A stretch of DNA of 64,000 nt from Virgibacillus indicus (GTDB lineage: Bacteria; Bacillota; Bacilli; Bacillales; Amphibacillaceae), in the NCBI RefSeq assembly GCF_002266285.1, contig NZ_NPMS01000001.1, positions 1,054,001-1,118,000 on the forward strand, read 5' to 3'. This document shows positions 45,483-55,047 of the stretch, piece after piece (position 1 is the first letter of the stretch; each line of letters opens with the position of its first letter). A model generated the notes under the pieces. That model was not told the DNA's origin. It made no database searches and was given only the letters and a program-made list of their open reading frames with translations. The position numbers and the translations under genes were made by a program.

Positions 45483-45530
45483 GTGGAAATTCTGGATCTC
45501 GGACGGATAGCTCGCTCATTGATATCTCCT
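45483..45530 (+). repeat. GGATAT-family repeat, copy 5
   Basis: ATTCTGGATCTCGGACGGAT then AGCTCGCTCATTGATATC follows the unit order, directly after the yjcF terminator. Confidence 0.65.
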
Positions 45531-45630
45531 TCACAATCTCATATAACCCACCTCAAACAAATCTACATGAATGAATTGCCCTTTTCATGGTTAAACTAAA
45601 CCCTAAATGCCAAAAAGGGGATGAACTCGA

Positions 45631-46338
45631 TTGGAAAATATTTTTTCAATGTTTTATGATACAGTTTTTGGTTTTGTTGCCTTATTTATTTTAACGAAAG
45701 TTCTCGGTAAAACTCAAATTAGTCAATTAACCGCATTCGATTTTATCTCTGCTTTAATTTTAGGCGAGCTGGTTGGAAATGCTCTTTTTGATGAAAAAGC
45801 CGGAATTCCTGAAATTGCATTTGTAATTGTCTTATGGGGATTATTATTATATTCAACCGAAATCATTTCGCAAAAATTTAAATCAACTCGTAAATTGCTG
45901 GAGGGAGAGCCCGCGATTATCATATATAATGGGAGATTAATTCGCGATACCATGAAAAAGAATAAATTGGATGTTAATCAGCTGCAAAACTTGTTAAGGG
46001 GAAAGGATGTTTTTTCGATAAGTGAAGTTGAATACGCGATCCTGGAAACTAACGGTACGGTATCTGTATTAAAAAAGTCAGCCTTTCAAACACCTACAAA
46101 AAGTGATATGAAAGTTGCTCCCCAGGATGTTAATTTAAGTACAACACTTATTAATGATGGCGAGATCATATACGACAACCTGAAGGAAAAAAATCTTACG
46201 GAAGAGTGGCTGCTGGAACAGCTGGAAGAGCAGGATTTCCAGCGGGTTGAGGATGTTTTCTACGCGGAGTATAACAAAGGAAAAAAACTGTTTCTCCTTC
46301 CATTTGAAAATAGAGACCATAAGAAATGGGATGTTTAA
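45631..46338 (+). CDS. YetF/DUF421 family membrane protein
   Basis: 235 residues. Three N-terminal helices (FGFVALFILTKVLGKTQISQ, AFVIVLWGLLLYSTEI) lead to a DUF421 cytoplasmic domain with EGEPAIIIYNGRLIRDTMKK, FSISEVEYAILETNGTVSVL and NDGEIIYDNLKEKNLTEEWL. B. subtilis has several paralogues (YetF, YdfR, YkjA, YrbG); some are sporulation proteins. The start is TTG at 45631 with AAAGGGG 10 bases upstream. It is convergent with the next gene. Confidence 0.9.
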   Translation: MENIFSMFYDTVFGFVALFILTKVLGKTQISQLTAFDFISALILGELVGNALFDEKAGIPEIAFVIVLWGLLLYSTEIISQKFKSTRKLLEGEPAIIIYNGRLIRDTMKKNKLDVNQLQNLLRGKDVFSISEVEYAILETNGTVSVLKKSAFQTPTKSDMKVAPQDVNLSTTLINDGEIIYDNLKEKNLTEEWLLEQLEEQDFQRVEDVFYAEYNKGKKLFLLPFENRDHKKWDV

Positions 46339-46356
46339 TCTTCTAAACATCCCACT
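46325..46356. terminator. Bidirectional terminator overlapping the yetF-like stop
   Basis: TGGGATGTTT (46327-46336) pairs perfectly with AAACATCCCA (46345-46354). It lies between convergent genes; T tracts are modest. Confidence 0.75.
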
Positions 46357-46364
46357 TCTTATGA

Positions 46365-46625
46365 CTACACTGATTTAGTAAAATTCATTCCTTTGCCTGT
46401 CAGTTCCCCATAGAATTTTTCAGCTGCTGACCGATCTATGATAGGCTGTCTGTAGCCTTCTGGAACACCATTAAGCCGTTCATATTCATTTGAAATTTCA
46501 TGATGTCTTTTTTCCAGGATCACTTTAAAGGGTTTCTCAATGAAATGTTTGTTTTGATTTTCCTGGATATTACGTATTTGATAATCATGATATTGATAAC
46601 GTTCTACCGGTAAAATATATCCCAT
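46365..46625 (-). CDS. Hypothetical 86-residue protein
   Basis: MGYILPVERYQYHDYQIRNI then FIEKPFKVILEKRHHEISNE and PIIDRSAAEKFYGELTGKG. It is soluble, with Tyr/His/Arg-rich segments, and not recognised. GAGGGGGC precedes the ATG, supporting coding. A near-cre sequence TGAAATCGCTTTAG lies about 30 bases upstream on the minus strand. The position near coat genes allows, but does not prove, a sporulation link. Confidence 0.65.
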   Translation of the reverse strand: MGYILPVERYQYHDYQIRNIQENQNKHFIEKPFKVILEKRHHEISNEYERLNGVPEGYRQPIIDRSAAEKFYGELTGKGMNFTKSV

Positions 46626-46744
46626 CGTAAAGCCCCCTCTTTACTAAAGCGATTTCATTTAACATATAATACGGAACACATTACGTTTTTATGACGCTTT
46701 CATTAGTCTATACCCTGGTTTTTATAAAATTATGTTTATTATTT

Positions 46745-46945
46745 TTAATTTTCCATTCTTTTTTCCAATCCCTCCATGAATTTTTCAACTTCTTCCATAT
46801 TTTGTAAAAATTCATTATTCCAGTCAGCCATATTACTTTCGAAGTTATGCATTTTCTTTTCAGGATACTGGAACCATTTTTCATTCTTTTCCAAGTGCTT
46901 TTCAATAGTTTGTAAATGTTTAAGCCATCCACTTTCCCGCTTCAT
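46745..46945 (-). CDS. Hypothetical 66-residue coiled-coil protein
   Basis: MKRESGWLKHLQTIEKHLEK, then NEFLQNMEEVEKFMEGLEKR: two amphipathic helices, with several Trp and Met. GGAAGTGATG precedes the ATG. It is unrecognised; likely a small cytoplasmic or spore-associated protein because it sits just before the coat gene group. Confidence 0.55.
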   Translation of the reverse strand: MKRESGWLKHLQTIEKHLEKNEKWFQYPEKKMHNFESNMADWNNEFLQNMEEVEKFMEGLEKRMEN

Positions 46946-47154
46946 AATTACATCACTTCCTTATTAGAAAACTTGGCTTTCGTTAAAGGGATTCTTGAAA
47001 AGCGTATTTTGCTTTACTAGAAGCCCTTATACTCTGGAGTGCAAGCTTTAATGGCGAAAGCCTTAGTTACACTTATACTGATTTCATTAAAAAGTTATAC
47101 TTTCCTATCAGTACAAACAAAAGCAGCTAACCAATTAGCTGCTTCGATTTCAAT

Positions 47155-47514
47155 TTATAACCAGGAAAAAGGTCCTCTGCCCCTTTTCTCCTCACTGCTT
47201 TCCATTTTGTGTTCATGGCCATGATCCGAGGATTCTTCTTCATTTCTCCTGCCACCGAAAAATCCAAAAAACGGATCATGATTTCGATTTCTATCATGTT
47301 CTCTTCGTTCGTCCTCTTGATCATGTCTCCTGTGGTCTTCTTCTCGGTCATGCTCATGTCGTTTTCTTTCGTGATCCCGTTCTTCGTCCCTTCCCCGAAC
47401 ATGTCCCTGATCCCAATCACCCCGCCTTTTCCGGTCATGATCTGGTTCCAGATATACATTATCTGCTTTGATAACAAGATCTTTCACATTAATTATCTGT
47501 TTTTTCTCAGACAT
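47155..47514 (-). CDS. Charged His/Arg/Asp-rich protein, candidate spore coat component
   Basis: 119 residues. The first ~25 residues (KQIINVKDLVIKADNVYLEP) are ordinary. The middle ~70 are almost only Arg, Asp, Glu and His (RDEERDHERKRHEHDREEDH), and FFGFFGG and RGRGPFSWL close the chain. GGAGAATTG precedes the ATG. A sigma-K-like promoter lies 33 bases upstream, and the neighbours on the other strand are coat genes, so expression in the mother cell is likely. It is not recognised as a known Cot protein; low-complexity charged coat proteins such as CotG offer a loose analogy. Confidence 0.7.
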   Translation of the reverse strand: MSEKKQIINVKDLVIKADNVYLEPDHDRKRRGDWDQGHVRGRDEERDHERKRHEHDREEDHRRHDQEDERREHDRNRNHDPFFGFFGGRRNEEESSDHGHEHKMESSEEKRGRGPFSWL

Positions 47515-47546
47515 TTGTCAATTCTCCTTCCATTGTAGGTCGTTAT

Positions 47547-47575
47547 TATTCTATGTACAAAATTTCTATCGGGTA
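47547..47575 (-). promoter_or_regulatory. Sigma-K-like promoter for 47155-47514
   Basis: Minus strand ACC - 16 bases - CATAGAATA, matching the sigma-K -10 pattern CATANNNTA and the short AC -35. Confidence 0.6.
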
Positions 47576-47641
47576 TAGTCATCAGCCCTTTATGGCAGAG
47601 AATTATAAGATAAATATCACAGGAAACTCAGATAAATGCCC

Positions 47642-47670
47642 ACACAATCTGTACACCGGTACATATTCTA
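47642..47670 (+). promoter_or_regulatory. Sigma-K-like promoter for the CotY/CotZ gene
   Basis: ACAC - 16 bases - CATATTCTA. The -10 fits CATANNNTA fully; it lies 45 bases before the ATG at 47716. Confidence 0.65.
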
Positions 47671-47715
47671 TTAAAGACAACTAAGTCAATTACATGTTGA
47701 AAGGAGTAATAATTC

Positions 47716-48174
47716 ATGGGTTGTGGAAAAGACTTTGATACAGGGAACTGTGTATGCGATATTCTAAAAGAAATCGCAGAAGTTCAAAATGATGTCATTG
47801 AAAATTGCTGTGACAGCAGCTGTGATCAGTCCATTCAAGATTTAATGGGTGATAATGACAATGGAAATGGTTTGGATACAGTCCCAGTACTTTTATATTG
47901 CAAAGGAAACTGTAAACCATTTAAAGGCTTCGGAGCACATCCGAGAAGAATTCGTGATGTAGAAGGAAGCTTCTATTTCAGAGTTAAAAAGGTAAAGGAT
48001 GACTGCTGTGCAGTTCTTGAGCTATTAAGAGACAGAGATGACAATGAAGATAATCCTGATAACCCAGTAGAACAACACACTGGGCGTCTACGTGCAACAG
48101 GCATCTGCATTACAGTTGATTTAAGCTGCTTCTGCCATGTAACTTGCCTGCCAGCAATTGATGCATTCAACTAA
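47716..48174 (+). CDS. Spore coat protein, CotY/CotZ/ExsY family
   Basis: 152 residues with 14 cysteines, for example NCVCDILKEI, VIENCCDSSCDQSIQDLM, DCCAVLELL and SCFCHVTCLPAIDAFN at the end. LLYCKGNCKPFKGFGAHP is characteristic of the cysteine-rich crust/exosporium proteins that self-assemble by disulfides on the outer coat. GAAAGGAG precedes the ATG. It faces the cotO gene across a shared terminator, an order close to cotO-cotZ in B. subtilis, but there only one Cot(Y/Z) gene is seen. Confidence 0.94.
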   Translation: MGCGKDFDTGNCVCDILKEIAEVQNDVIENCCDSSCDQSIQDLMGDNDNGNGLDTVPVLLYCKGNCKPFKGFGAHPRRIRDVEGSFYFRVKKVKDDCCAVLELLRDRDDNEDNPDNPVEQHTGRLRATGICITVDLSCFCHVTCLPAIDAFN

Positions 48175-48188
48175 TCATACGAAATAAA

Positions 48189-48239
48189 ATACACCATATG
48201 AAAGAGGTTAACGCCTCTTTTCATTGGTGTATTTTTTTG
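48189..48239. terminator. Bidirectional terminator between the CotY/CotZ gene and cotO
   Basis: ACACCATATGAAAGAGG pairs with CCTCTTTTCATTGGTGT through a 7-base loop, then ATTTTTTTG on the plus strand. Confidence 0.9.
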
Positions 48240-48740
48240 CTAAAAACCAAGCATTCTTATATTTTTTATGTTATCAAGTGGAATTTGAATCTTTACCGAT
48301 CTATTTCCGAACCGCATGTATACAATATTCTCTTCAAAATCTGTAATAATGCCTCGATAGGTTTTATCCTCAGTCTTAACTTCGCATTTCACCTTTGGAG
48401 CATAATTTGGATTGTCTGCAAAATAAGCCACTTTCTCCTTGATAGTCATATCCTTGAATTTTTTATCTTCATTCATTGACGGCTGACCGTCTTCTACACT
48501 TTCATCAACAGTCTCTTCATTTTCACTCTCTTCATTTCCATCCAATTCCTTATAATAGGTACCCCGCTTAATTGGGCGGGCAGACTGTGTTGAACCAGCC
48601 GCTTCGCTTTTTGGTTGAACAACGGTATCACCGGATTTTTTTGGAGTAACATAACTATACTGCATCGGTGCTTCTGGCTGACGGTTTACCGGCTGATGAA
48701 TATAAAGCAGCGGATCTCTTGCAATGTTCTTCTTACCCAT
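48240..48740 (-). CDS. cotO: Spore coat protein CotO
   Basis: 166 residues. An N-terminal ARDPLLYIHQPVNRQPEAPM segment, an acidic low-complexity middle (EESENEETVDESVEDG) and a conserved C-terminal domain FKDMTIKEKVAYFADNPNYA, KVKCEVKTEDKTYRGIITDF. The C-terminal block is the CotO hallmark; CotO acts in outer-coat assembly downstream of CotE. AAAGGGGAG precedes the ATG, and a sigma-K-like promoter lies 31 bases upstream. Confidence 0.88.
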   Translation of the reverse strand: MGKKNIARDPLLYIHQPVNRQPEAPMQYSYVTPKKSGDTVVQPKSEAAGSTQSARPIKRGTYYKELDGNEESENEETVDESVEDGQPSMNEDKKFKDMTIKEKVAYFADNPNYAPKVKCEVKTEDKTYRGIITDFEENIVYMRFGNRSVKIQIPLDNIKNIRMLGF

Positions 48741-48771
48741 GTGTCAATCTCCCCTTTTTCATTCGTCAACC

Positions 48772-48800
48772 CATTATATGAACCCAGGAAGTTAAATGTG
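48772..48800 (-). promoter_or_regulatory. Sigma-K-like promoter for cotO
   Basis: Minus strand ACA - 16 bases - CATATAATG; the -10 differs from CATANNNTA only in the last base. Confidence 0.5.
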
Positions 48801-48823
48801 TGTTTGTGGTATTGGACTGTAAG

Positions 48824-48862
48824 TTCGGACGGATCCACGGCTCTCGAACGGATATTTGCAAT
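48824..48862 (+). repeat. GGATAT-family repeat, copy 6
   Basis: TTCGGACGGATCCACGGCTC then TCGAACGGATATTTGC, upstream of cotO. Confidence 0.65.
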
Positions 48863-48928
48863 ATTTAAAGGATCATACCATAAAAAGCGGTTGCAAACTT
48901 TCACAATTTGCCTTTATCTAAAATTATC

Positions 48929-49387
48929 TTATTTTTTATAAACTACTCTAAACCTCTCACAAACCACCGGAATCTTATCATGGAACTCCTGACCAATCTT
49001 TTCAAATTCTCTTTTAAAGAATGCCTCGTGTACATCACGCCAATATTTCAGTGACTGGTCTCCCTCACCTTCCAGATAAGCAAATTCTTCAGTAACTTCA
49101 TCAAATGGGATAACCTCAACAGAAGTAGTTTCTGCAATTGCAACTGCTCTTTCATCTCCATTGAGAATAATATTATGCAGGCCAGCATATGGTAATGCCT
49201 CATTCTCCAATTCATACAAGGTATAATTTGATGCTGTTGCAGTTTTGGTTCCTTCAAGTACCAGTTTCGCTAACTTGTCAGCCATTTCCCTTGAATCACC
49301 AAATGCCCATGCTTGATAGTTCTCCGGTGCATCTGGATTAAACTTTCGAAAGTCCTCCCATATTTGTTTAATGGAATCATTATTCAT
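48929..49387 (-). CDS. ASCH-domain protein
   Basis: 152 residues. AWAFGDSREMADKLAKLVLEGTKTATAS, with the conserved GxKxxT-like turn, then AVAIAETTSVEVIPFDEVTE and EGEGDQSLKYWRDVHEAFF match the ASCH fold (PUA-like, RNA-associated). The E. coli relative YqfB hydrolyses N4-acetylcytidine, but this longer group has no proven function. The ATG at 49387 has GGCGGG 9 bases upstream; a TTG three codons earlier is less likely. Confidence 0.88.
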   Translation of the reverse strand: MNNDSIKQIWEDFRKFNPDAPENYQAWAFGDSREMADKLAKLVLEGTKTATASNYTLYELENEALPYAGLHNIILNGDERAVAIAETTSVEVIPFDEVTEEFAYLEGEGDQSLKYWRDVHEAFFKREFEKIGQEFHDKIPVVCERFRVVYKK

Positions 49388-49529
49388 TTGTATCAACCCG
49401 CCTTCTATCTATTAGCGCTGCATATACAGCCCGAATTATCTAAGAGTCTATTTCCAATAAAAAACCTGTAATCTGTTGCCATCGATTTCGACTGCTCTTA
49501 TTTCACAAAGTTTCTTTGCTTCCACAAAA

Positions 49530-50912
49530 CTAAATCAAAAACTGCATAAACGCCGTAGCCATTCCAAAATAAATCAATATCGAAATAATATCATTGATTG
49601 TTGTGATGAATGGGCCGGATGCTACTGCAGGGTCGATTTTAAAACGATCCATTAGCATTGGAATCAGCGAGCCGGCTAATGTAGCGATAACCAATGTTGC
49701 CATAATGGATACGCCGACAAGTATGCCTAAAAATATCTCACCTTTCCATAAGTATATGACAATAGTGATTACTATTCCGCAGACTGTTCCGGTAATTAAG
49801 CCAGTTCCTGCCTCACGCAGAATAAGTTTTGCTTTCCCCTGCTTGCCGTAATCGCCTGTAGCCAGTCCTCTTACAGCAACTGCCAAGGCTTGAGTTCCTG
49901 TGTTCCCGGCCATTCCGGCAATTAACGGGATAAAGATTGCAAGCACTGCAACCTGGTTGAGGGTGTTTTCAAATCGTCCAATCAAGCTGGCGGTGAACAT
50001 TCCAAGAAACAGAAGAATAATTAGCCACGGCAGACGTTTTTTTGCGGAAATAAAGGCATTATCATCTGTTCTTTCCACTTCAGAAACTGCTGCGAGTTTT
50101 GAATAATCTTCGCTGGCTTCTTCTTCCATAACATCCAGGATATCATCAACTGTGATGATTCCTAATAAATGATTTTGAAAATCAACAACTGGCAGTGCCA
50201 GGAAGTCATAATCGCGAAACATCTGTGCAACGTCTTCCTGGTCCTTGGCCACAGAAACCGCCACAATTTTTTCGCTCATTATCTCTTCAATCAGTGCATT
50301 TTCATCTGCAACAATTAAATCACGAATTGAAAGTACTCCTACCAGACGTTTGTCATCGTCAAGAATATATAAATAATAAATGGTTTCAGCATCAGGTGCC
50401 TTCGCCTTCAGCTCTTGCATAGCTTCGCCGGCTGTTTGTGTGAGGTATAGAGCTACAAACTCCGTGGTCATAATACTACCGGCTGTTTTCTCCTCATAAT
50501 GAAGCAGCTGTTTAATTTCGTCGGCCGCTTCTTTATCCATAATCGTCAGAAAGCTTGCCACCTGCTCCTTATCCAGCTCATTTAAAATATCGACAGAATT
50601 ATCCACTGCCATCTCTGCCAATGCCATGGAAGCAAAACGCGGATCCATTTCCGCAAAATATTCCAATGTATCCTCAAGTTCCATACTTTCCACTAATTCA
50701 GCAATTTCTTCCGGTGATAAATAAGCATACACTTTTAACCGGTTTTCTTTTGGCTGATCCATAAAAAACATTGCTTGGTCATATGGATGCATGTCCAGGA
50801 AATCGAATCGGAAATCTTCTATATTTTCTTCATCTAATGCTGCTTTTAATTTTCCCCATTGTACTTCATATTTTTCTTCATAATTATCTTCAAATTTATT
50901 ATAGGCTTCCAC
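49530..50912 (-). CDS. mgtE: Magnesium transporter MgtE
   Basis: 460 residues. N-terminal helical domain to ~130 (MHPYDQAMFFMDQPKENRLK), a CBS pair at ~135-255 (IMTTEFVALYLTQTAGEAMQ; VVDFQNHLLGIITVDDILDV), a plug helix, then five membrane helices with PLIAGMAGNTGTQALAVAVRGLATGD, the pore-lining signature. Channel-type magnesium uptake gated by cytoplasmic Mg. GTG start at 50912 with AGAGG 10 bases upstream. No M-box fits in the 151-base gap upstream. Confidence 0.96.
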   Translation of the reverse strand: MEAYNKFEDNYEEKYEVQWGKLKAALDEENIEDFRFDFLDMHPYDQAMFFMDQPKENRLKVYAYLSPEEIAELVESMELEDTLEYFAEMDPRFASMALAEMAVDNSVDILNELDKEQVASFLTIMDKEAADEIKQLLHYEEKTAGSIMTTEFVALYLTQTAGEAMQELKAKAPDAETIYYLYILDDDKRLVGVLSIRDLIVADENALIEEIMSEKIVAVSVAKDQEDVAQMFRDYDFLALPVVDFQNHLLGIITVDDILDVMEEEASEDYSKLAAVSEVERTDDNAFISAKKRLPWLIILLFLGMFTASLIGRFENTLNQVAVLAIFIPLIAGMAGNTGTQALAVAVRGLATGDYGKQGKAKLILREAGTGLITGTVCGIVITIVIYLWKGEIFLGILVGVSIMATLVIATLAGSLIPMLMDRFKIDPAVASGPFITTINDIISILIYFGMATAFMQFLI

Positions 50913-51063
50913 TTGAACACGTCCTCTCTGGCCAAACGGTCATATATCGTAATTTCCCTGCAAATCATCATATGAAACAATATCACATTTAGGGTACACT
51001 ATCTATTAGAAACTAAAAAACGGACAAAGTAAATAACTTCAGATATGTAAGGGTGATTTTTTT

Positions 51064-51804
51064 ATGAAAATCGATGTTATTGGAGATGTTCATGGCTGCT
51101 TAGAAGAATTACATCATCTATTTCAAACACTTGGCTACAGAAAACAGGACAGTATCTATATTCATTCTGATTTCAGAATCCCTGTATTTTTAGGAGATAT
51201 TTCTGACCGGGGGCCAGATTCGCTTGCGGTAATAAAGCTCGTTTATGAAATGGCTGTTGTACATAATGTGGCGAAATATGTACCTGGCAATCATTGTAAT
51301 AAATTATACCGCTACTTTTTAGGAAATAAAGTCCACGAAAGCCATGGACTGGAGACAACAGTGGCTGAATTCAAAGCATTACCTGAGGACGAGCAGGAGA
51401 TTATTTCGGAAAAATTCATGACCTTGTACGATCAGGCTCCCCTGTATCTTGTACTGCCTGAAGTGAAAACAGTTGTAGCACATGCAGGGATTAAAGAGTC
51501 CTTAATCGGCAGAACCGATAAAAAGGTGAAAACATTTGTCCTTTATGGAGATATTACAGGCAAATTTGATAAGGATGGGAAGCCGATCCGCCTGGACTGG
51601 GCACAGCACTATCATGGGGATCAGTGGATTGTATATGGCCATACGCCTGTAATGAAGCCCCGCATTGTTAACAACACGATCAATATCGATACAGGCTGTG
51701 TTTTTGGGAATGCATTATCTGCATTTTCCATGCCGGAGAAAAAAACGACATCCGTCCCGTCCAAACAGTCGTTTTTTCCCGAAAAATTCACTAACTTTGA
51801 GTAG
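51064..51804 (+). CDS. prpE: Symmetrical bis(5'-nucleosyl)-tetraphosphatase / phosphatase PrpE
   Basis: 246 residues, calcineurin-like metallophosphoesterase. [34 protein letters not shown] and [15 protein letters not shown] give the metal ligands, and VVAHAGIK and [11 protein letters not shown] the C-terminal histidines. In B. subtilis PrpE hydrolyses Ap4A and has been linked to germination. The gene overlaps the convergent yjbO by 14 bases. AAGGGTG precedes the ATG. Confidence 0.92.
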   Translation: MKIDVIGDVHGCLEELHHLFQTLGYRKQDSIYIHSDFRIPVFLGDISDRGPDSLAVIKLVYEMAVVHNVAKYVPGNHCNKLYRYFLGNKVHESHGLETTVAEFKALPEDEQEIISEKFMTLYDQAPLYLVLPEVKTVVAHAGIKESLIGRTDKKVKTFVLYGDITGKFDKDGKPIRLDWAQHYHGDQWIVYGHTPVMKPRIVNNTINIDTGCVFGNALSAFSMPEKKTTSVPSKQSFFPEKFTNFE

Positions 51805-52681
51805 TAACATCATTCAGTGATTTAATATCAGCTGGTAGTGGTGATTGAAATGTCATTACTTTTTTTGTAACAGGATGATTAAAACTGATTTCACAGCAGT
51901 GCAGTGCCTGGCGGGTAATCAGCTCTGTTGAACCTCCATATAAATTGTCACCAGCAAGCGGGTGTTTCATAAAAGAAAAGTGAACCCGTATCTGATGGGT
52001 TCGTCCAGTTTCCAGTTCTATTTCAAGCAAAGAATGCTTGCCCGTTTCACGAATGACTTTGTAGTGTGTAACTGCATTTTTACCAGTCTCTGTAACTATC
52101 CGCTCAATAATAGAACCAGGCTTTCTTCCAATTTGTGCATCAATCGTTCCCTGTTTTTTCTGAAGGATTCCTTCAATTACGGCCATATATTTTCGCCTAA
52201 CTTCCCCTGCCTTCTGTGAGGCTGACAATAGGGAATGGCTGTAGCGATGTTTGGCTATCAGAACCAATCCCGTGGTATCCCGGTCCAGCCTTGTGACAAC
52301 ATGGATGGTAAATGGGATATTATTTTTTTTATAATATCCGAGGAGGCCATTCGCAAGCGAGCCAGTTTGATGATGCAGTGATGGAATGGTAGCAATTCCG
52401 GCTGGTTTCTCAACAATGATAATGGCATCATCTTCATACACGATTGCAAGCTCCATCTCCTCCGGCAATATGTGACTCCCGATCTTCTCTGGGGGAAATT
52501 TTATTTCCAGTATGTCCTTAGGTTTTAATGCATACCGAACTGTTTTAGGCATTCCATTAACAAGGATGTCTCCTCCGTCAAATTTCACCTGTTTAATAAG
52601 CCTTCTGGAAAAGCCGTGAACATTTTGCAAATATTCACGGATAATCATGCCATTATGTTCATTTGTTATCGTCCATTTCAT
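51791..52681 (-). CDS. yjbO: RluD-type pseudouridine synthase (YjbO)
   Basis: 296 residues. An S4-like N-terminal domain ([20 protein letters not shown]) is followed by the synthase domain: [20 protein letters not shown] (catalytic Asp near 134; the common HRLDR is TRLDR here) and [22 protein letters not shown]. It lies 15 bases after nadK in the order yjbM-nadK-yjbO, as in B. subtilis. Targets are rRNA uridines by analogy. Confidence 0.93.
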   Translation of the reverse strand: MKWTITNEHNGMIIREYLQNVHGFSRRLIKQVKFDGGDILVNGMPKTVRYALKPKDILEIKFPPEKIGSHILPEEMELAIVYEDDAIIIVEKPAGIATIPSLHHQTGSLANGLLGYYKKNNIPFTIHVVTRLDRDTTGLVLIAKHRYSHSLLSASQKAGEVRRKYMAVIEGILQKKQGTIDAQIGRKPGSIIERIVTETGKNAVTHYKVIRETGKHSLLEIELETGRTHQIRVHFSFMKHPLAGDNLYGGSTELITRQALHCCEISFNHPVTKKVMTFQSPLPADIKSLNDVTTQS

Positions 52682-52696
52682 TCCCTTTCACCATCA

Positions 52697-53506
52697 CTAC
52701 ATTGAATTATCGTCTTCTCTTACAAAGGAATCGCGTACTCTATTCCAGAACGGGAATGGTTTAAATCGCGCAAAACGCACCCGTTCATCTGCAACACGGC
52801 ACTGAATTGATTTTACATTTGTATAATTTGTTGTAAAATGATCTATCGCAATTAAAAAGCTTCTGTTGACCATTGGCTTCAGCAAGCAGGTATGATGTTT
52901 CGGCAAAATTAATGGTGAACCTATGGTACGGAAAACACGATTATTGATCGAGGCCATTTCCGTAAGCTGGATTGCTTCAAGTGATGGATGAATAATACCA
53001 CCGCCAAGAGCCTTATTATATGCTGTACTTCCTGAAGGTGTGGATACACAGATGCCATCACCCCGAAAAGTTTCGAAATGCTCTCCCTTTATTTCCACAT
53101 CAAAAACAACCGATCCATCGGCAGTTTTAATCATAGCTTCATTTAATGCCAGAAAACGATCTTCTTTCCCACCTGTATCCGAGCGTATGGTTACCTCCAG
53201 CAGTGGATATTCCACCACCTGAAATGGTGTTTTTGCAATTTCAATAATTAATTTTTCTACTTCATCGGGTGTCCAGTCTGCATAAAACCCTAAATGCCCT
53301 GTATGTACACCAATAAAAGCTGTTGATTTTAATCTGTGAACATAACGGTGAAATGCTTCCAGAAACGTCCCATCGCCACCGACGGAAATGACAAGATCCG
53401 GCTCTTCTTTGTCATATTTCAAGTCAAATTCAGTTAAATATTGCTTCATGGTTGCTTTAATCCGGTTTGAACGATCATCACCTTTTGATACAATCTTAAA
53501 TTTCAT
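52697..53506 (-). CDS. nadK: NAD kinase
   Basis: Phosphorylates NAD to NADP using ATP or polyphosphate. 269 residues. [19 protein letters not shown] near 45 (GGDG loop) and [20 protein letters not shown] near 150 are the family signatures. It matches B. subtilis YjbN/NadF in length and position, between yjbM and yjbO. The start at 53506 follows GGGGATGG. Confidence 0.96.
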   Translation of the reverse strand: MKFKIVSKGDDRSNRIKATMKQYLTEFDLKYDKEEPDLVISVGGDGTFLEAFHRYVHRLKSTAFIGVHTGHLGFYADWTPDEVEKLIIEIAKTPFQVVEYPLLEVTIRSDTGGKEDRFLALNEAMIKTADGSVVFDVEIKGEHFETFRGDGICVSTPSGSTAYNKALGGGIIHPSLEAIQLTEMASINNRVFRTIGSPLILPKHHTCLLKPMVNRSFLIAIDHFTTNYTNVKSIQCRVADERVRFARFKPFPFWNRVRDSFVREDDNSM

Positions 53507-53604
53507 TCCGAAACCATCCCCTTCCAGTTAGGCTTTTTGTTTTCCATCGCTGCCTTAGTAACTTCGCTGTTTTAATCATTATTTATTAGTAAGCCATTAT
53601 GTAG

Positions 53605-54213
53605 TTACTTCCGATGAAAGATCCGCTGGGCTTCCTGTACTTCATACTTAATTTTGGACATTTCTTCATCGAGCTTAAAAGCTGCTTCTGCAGCACGCTG
53701 CAGTCTCTTCTTTATTTCTGTGGGTATTCTACCCTTATATTTATAATTTAATGAATGCTCATTGGTCGCCCAAAAATTCATTGCCAATGTACGTATCTGA
53801 ATTTCAGCAATCACTATTTTCAATCCATCAATTGTTTCCACCGGATACTCAATAACCATATGATATGAGCGGTAGCCACTATCTTTCTTTTCGGTAATAT
53901 AATCTTTTTCCTCGATTATCTTTAAGTCTTTACGTGTGCGGAGCATATTCACAATTGTATAGATGTCGTCAACAAATTGACATACGACCCGGACACCTGC
54001 AATATCCTGAATTTCTTTTTCTATTTTTTCTAAGGGTATTTGTCTGCTTTCTGCTTTTTCCAGAATACTTGGGATGGGCTTCACTCTTCCGGTTATAAAC
54101 TCGATTGGAGAATGTCTGGAGTCATACTCGAATTGATTTCTCATGCCCTTCAATTTCACCTTTAATTCTTCAACGACTTGTGCATAAGGTGCAAGAATTG
54201 CTGCCCAATTCAT
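53605..54213 (-). CDS. yjbM: Small alarmone synthetase SasB/RelQ (YjbM)
   Basis: Synthesises (p)ppGpp or pGpp by transferring pyrophosphate from ATP to guanine nucleotides. About 202 residues, synthetase domain only. KLKGMRNQFEYDSRHSPIEF, VTGRVKPIPSILEKAESRQI, DIAGVRVVCQFVDDIYTIV and KDSGYRSYHMVIEYP match SasB closely, including the tetramer-forming C-terminal helix region. The ATG at 54213 sits 9 bases after AGGTGG; the ATG at 54219 is too close. Confidence 0.95.
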   Translation of the reverse strand: MNWAAILAPYAQVVEELKVKLKGMRNQFEYDSRHSPIEFITGRVKPIPSILEKAESRQIPLEKIEKEIQDIAGVRVVCQFVDDIYTIVNMLRTRKDLKIIEEKDYITEKKDSGYRSYHMVIEYPVETIDGLKIVIAEIQIRTLAMNFWATNEHSLNYKYKGRIPTEIKKRLQRAAEAAFKLDEEMSKIKYEVQEAQRIFHRK

Positions 54214-54363
54214 CGTCATACACCACCTGGTTCTTCTTAATTTGTTCGCTCATAAGCTGTCCATACCATTTTATCATAATTTCCGGGAATGGCTAATCTT
54301 TGCATAATCAATAAGAATTAGCCATAATCAATAGTAACCTATTTTATAGATGGGGGCTTGTCT

Positions 54364-54936
54364 ATGTCACAGGAAATCGAAATCGAATTTAAAAATTTAT
54401 TAACAAAGGAAGAATTTGACCGGCTTTTGTATAATCTTCCTTTTCCAGAATATAGTGAAACACAAACAAATTTTTATTTTGAAACAAAGAATTTTTCACT
54501 GAGGGAAAATGGCTGTGCCCTGCGAATCAGGGAAAAGAACGGCAAGTTCCAGTTAACCTTGAAAGAGCCGCATTCCCAGGGCCTGCTGGAAACGCATGAT
54601 GTGCTGACGAAACAGGAAGCACAAAATTGGATGGAAGGAAATATACAAGAAAAAGAGCATACAGCAAAGCAATTAGAGGCGAAAGGTATTTCACCCCAAA
54701 ATCTGATCTATTATGGAAGTTTAACAACCGAACGGCGTGAAGTTGATTATCAAGATGTACTGCTAATTCTTGACTACAGTACCTATCATGGCCAGGAGGA
54801 TTACGAACTGGAACTGGAGGCATCCTCCAGAACTATCGGTGAGGACGTTTTTAACAGACTTTTAGAGAAGTACCAAATTCCAAAAAGAAAAACTCCCAAT
54901 AAAATAAAACGTTTCTTTTCTGGTATGTCTGATTAG
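54364..54936 (+). CDS. yjbK: CYTH-domain protein YjbK
   Basis: 190 residues. EIEIEFKNLLTKEEFDRLL gives the ExExK signature, and CALRIREKNGKFQLTLKEP and TTERREVDYQDVLLILDYS continue the triphosphate tunnel metalloenzyme fold. Members hydrolyse triphosphates or thiamine triphosphate. It is divergent from yjbM, the same arrangement as in B. subtilis. The ATG at 54364 has GGGGGC 6 bases upstream and is preferred to a TTG two codons before. Confidence 0.92.
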   Translation: MSQEIEIEFKNLLTKEEFDRLLYNLPFPEYSETQTNFYFETKNFSLRENGCALRIREKNGKFQLTLKEPHSQGLLETHDVLTKQEAQNWMEGNIQEKEHTAKQLEAKGISPQNLIYYGSLTTERREVDYQDVLLILDYSTYHGQEDYELELEASSRTIGEDVFNRLLEKYQIPKRKTPNKIKRFFSGMSD

Positions 54937-55047
54937 GTCATTCAACCCACTCAAACAATCAGATTATTTGCCCGGATGGTGTTCCGTTGCTACAATATAT
55001 TTACATTTCATTTACAATAATGTTGTTTAAATAGAAGGAGACGGAAC

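Noticed and set aside
50913..51063. M-box riboswitch before mgtE
   Set aside because: The gap is only 151 bases shared with a divergent gene, and none of the conserved M-box words is present.
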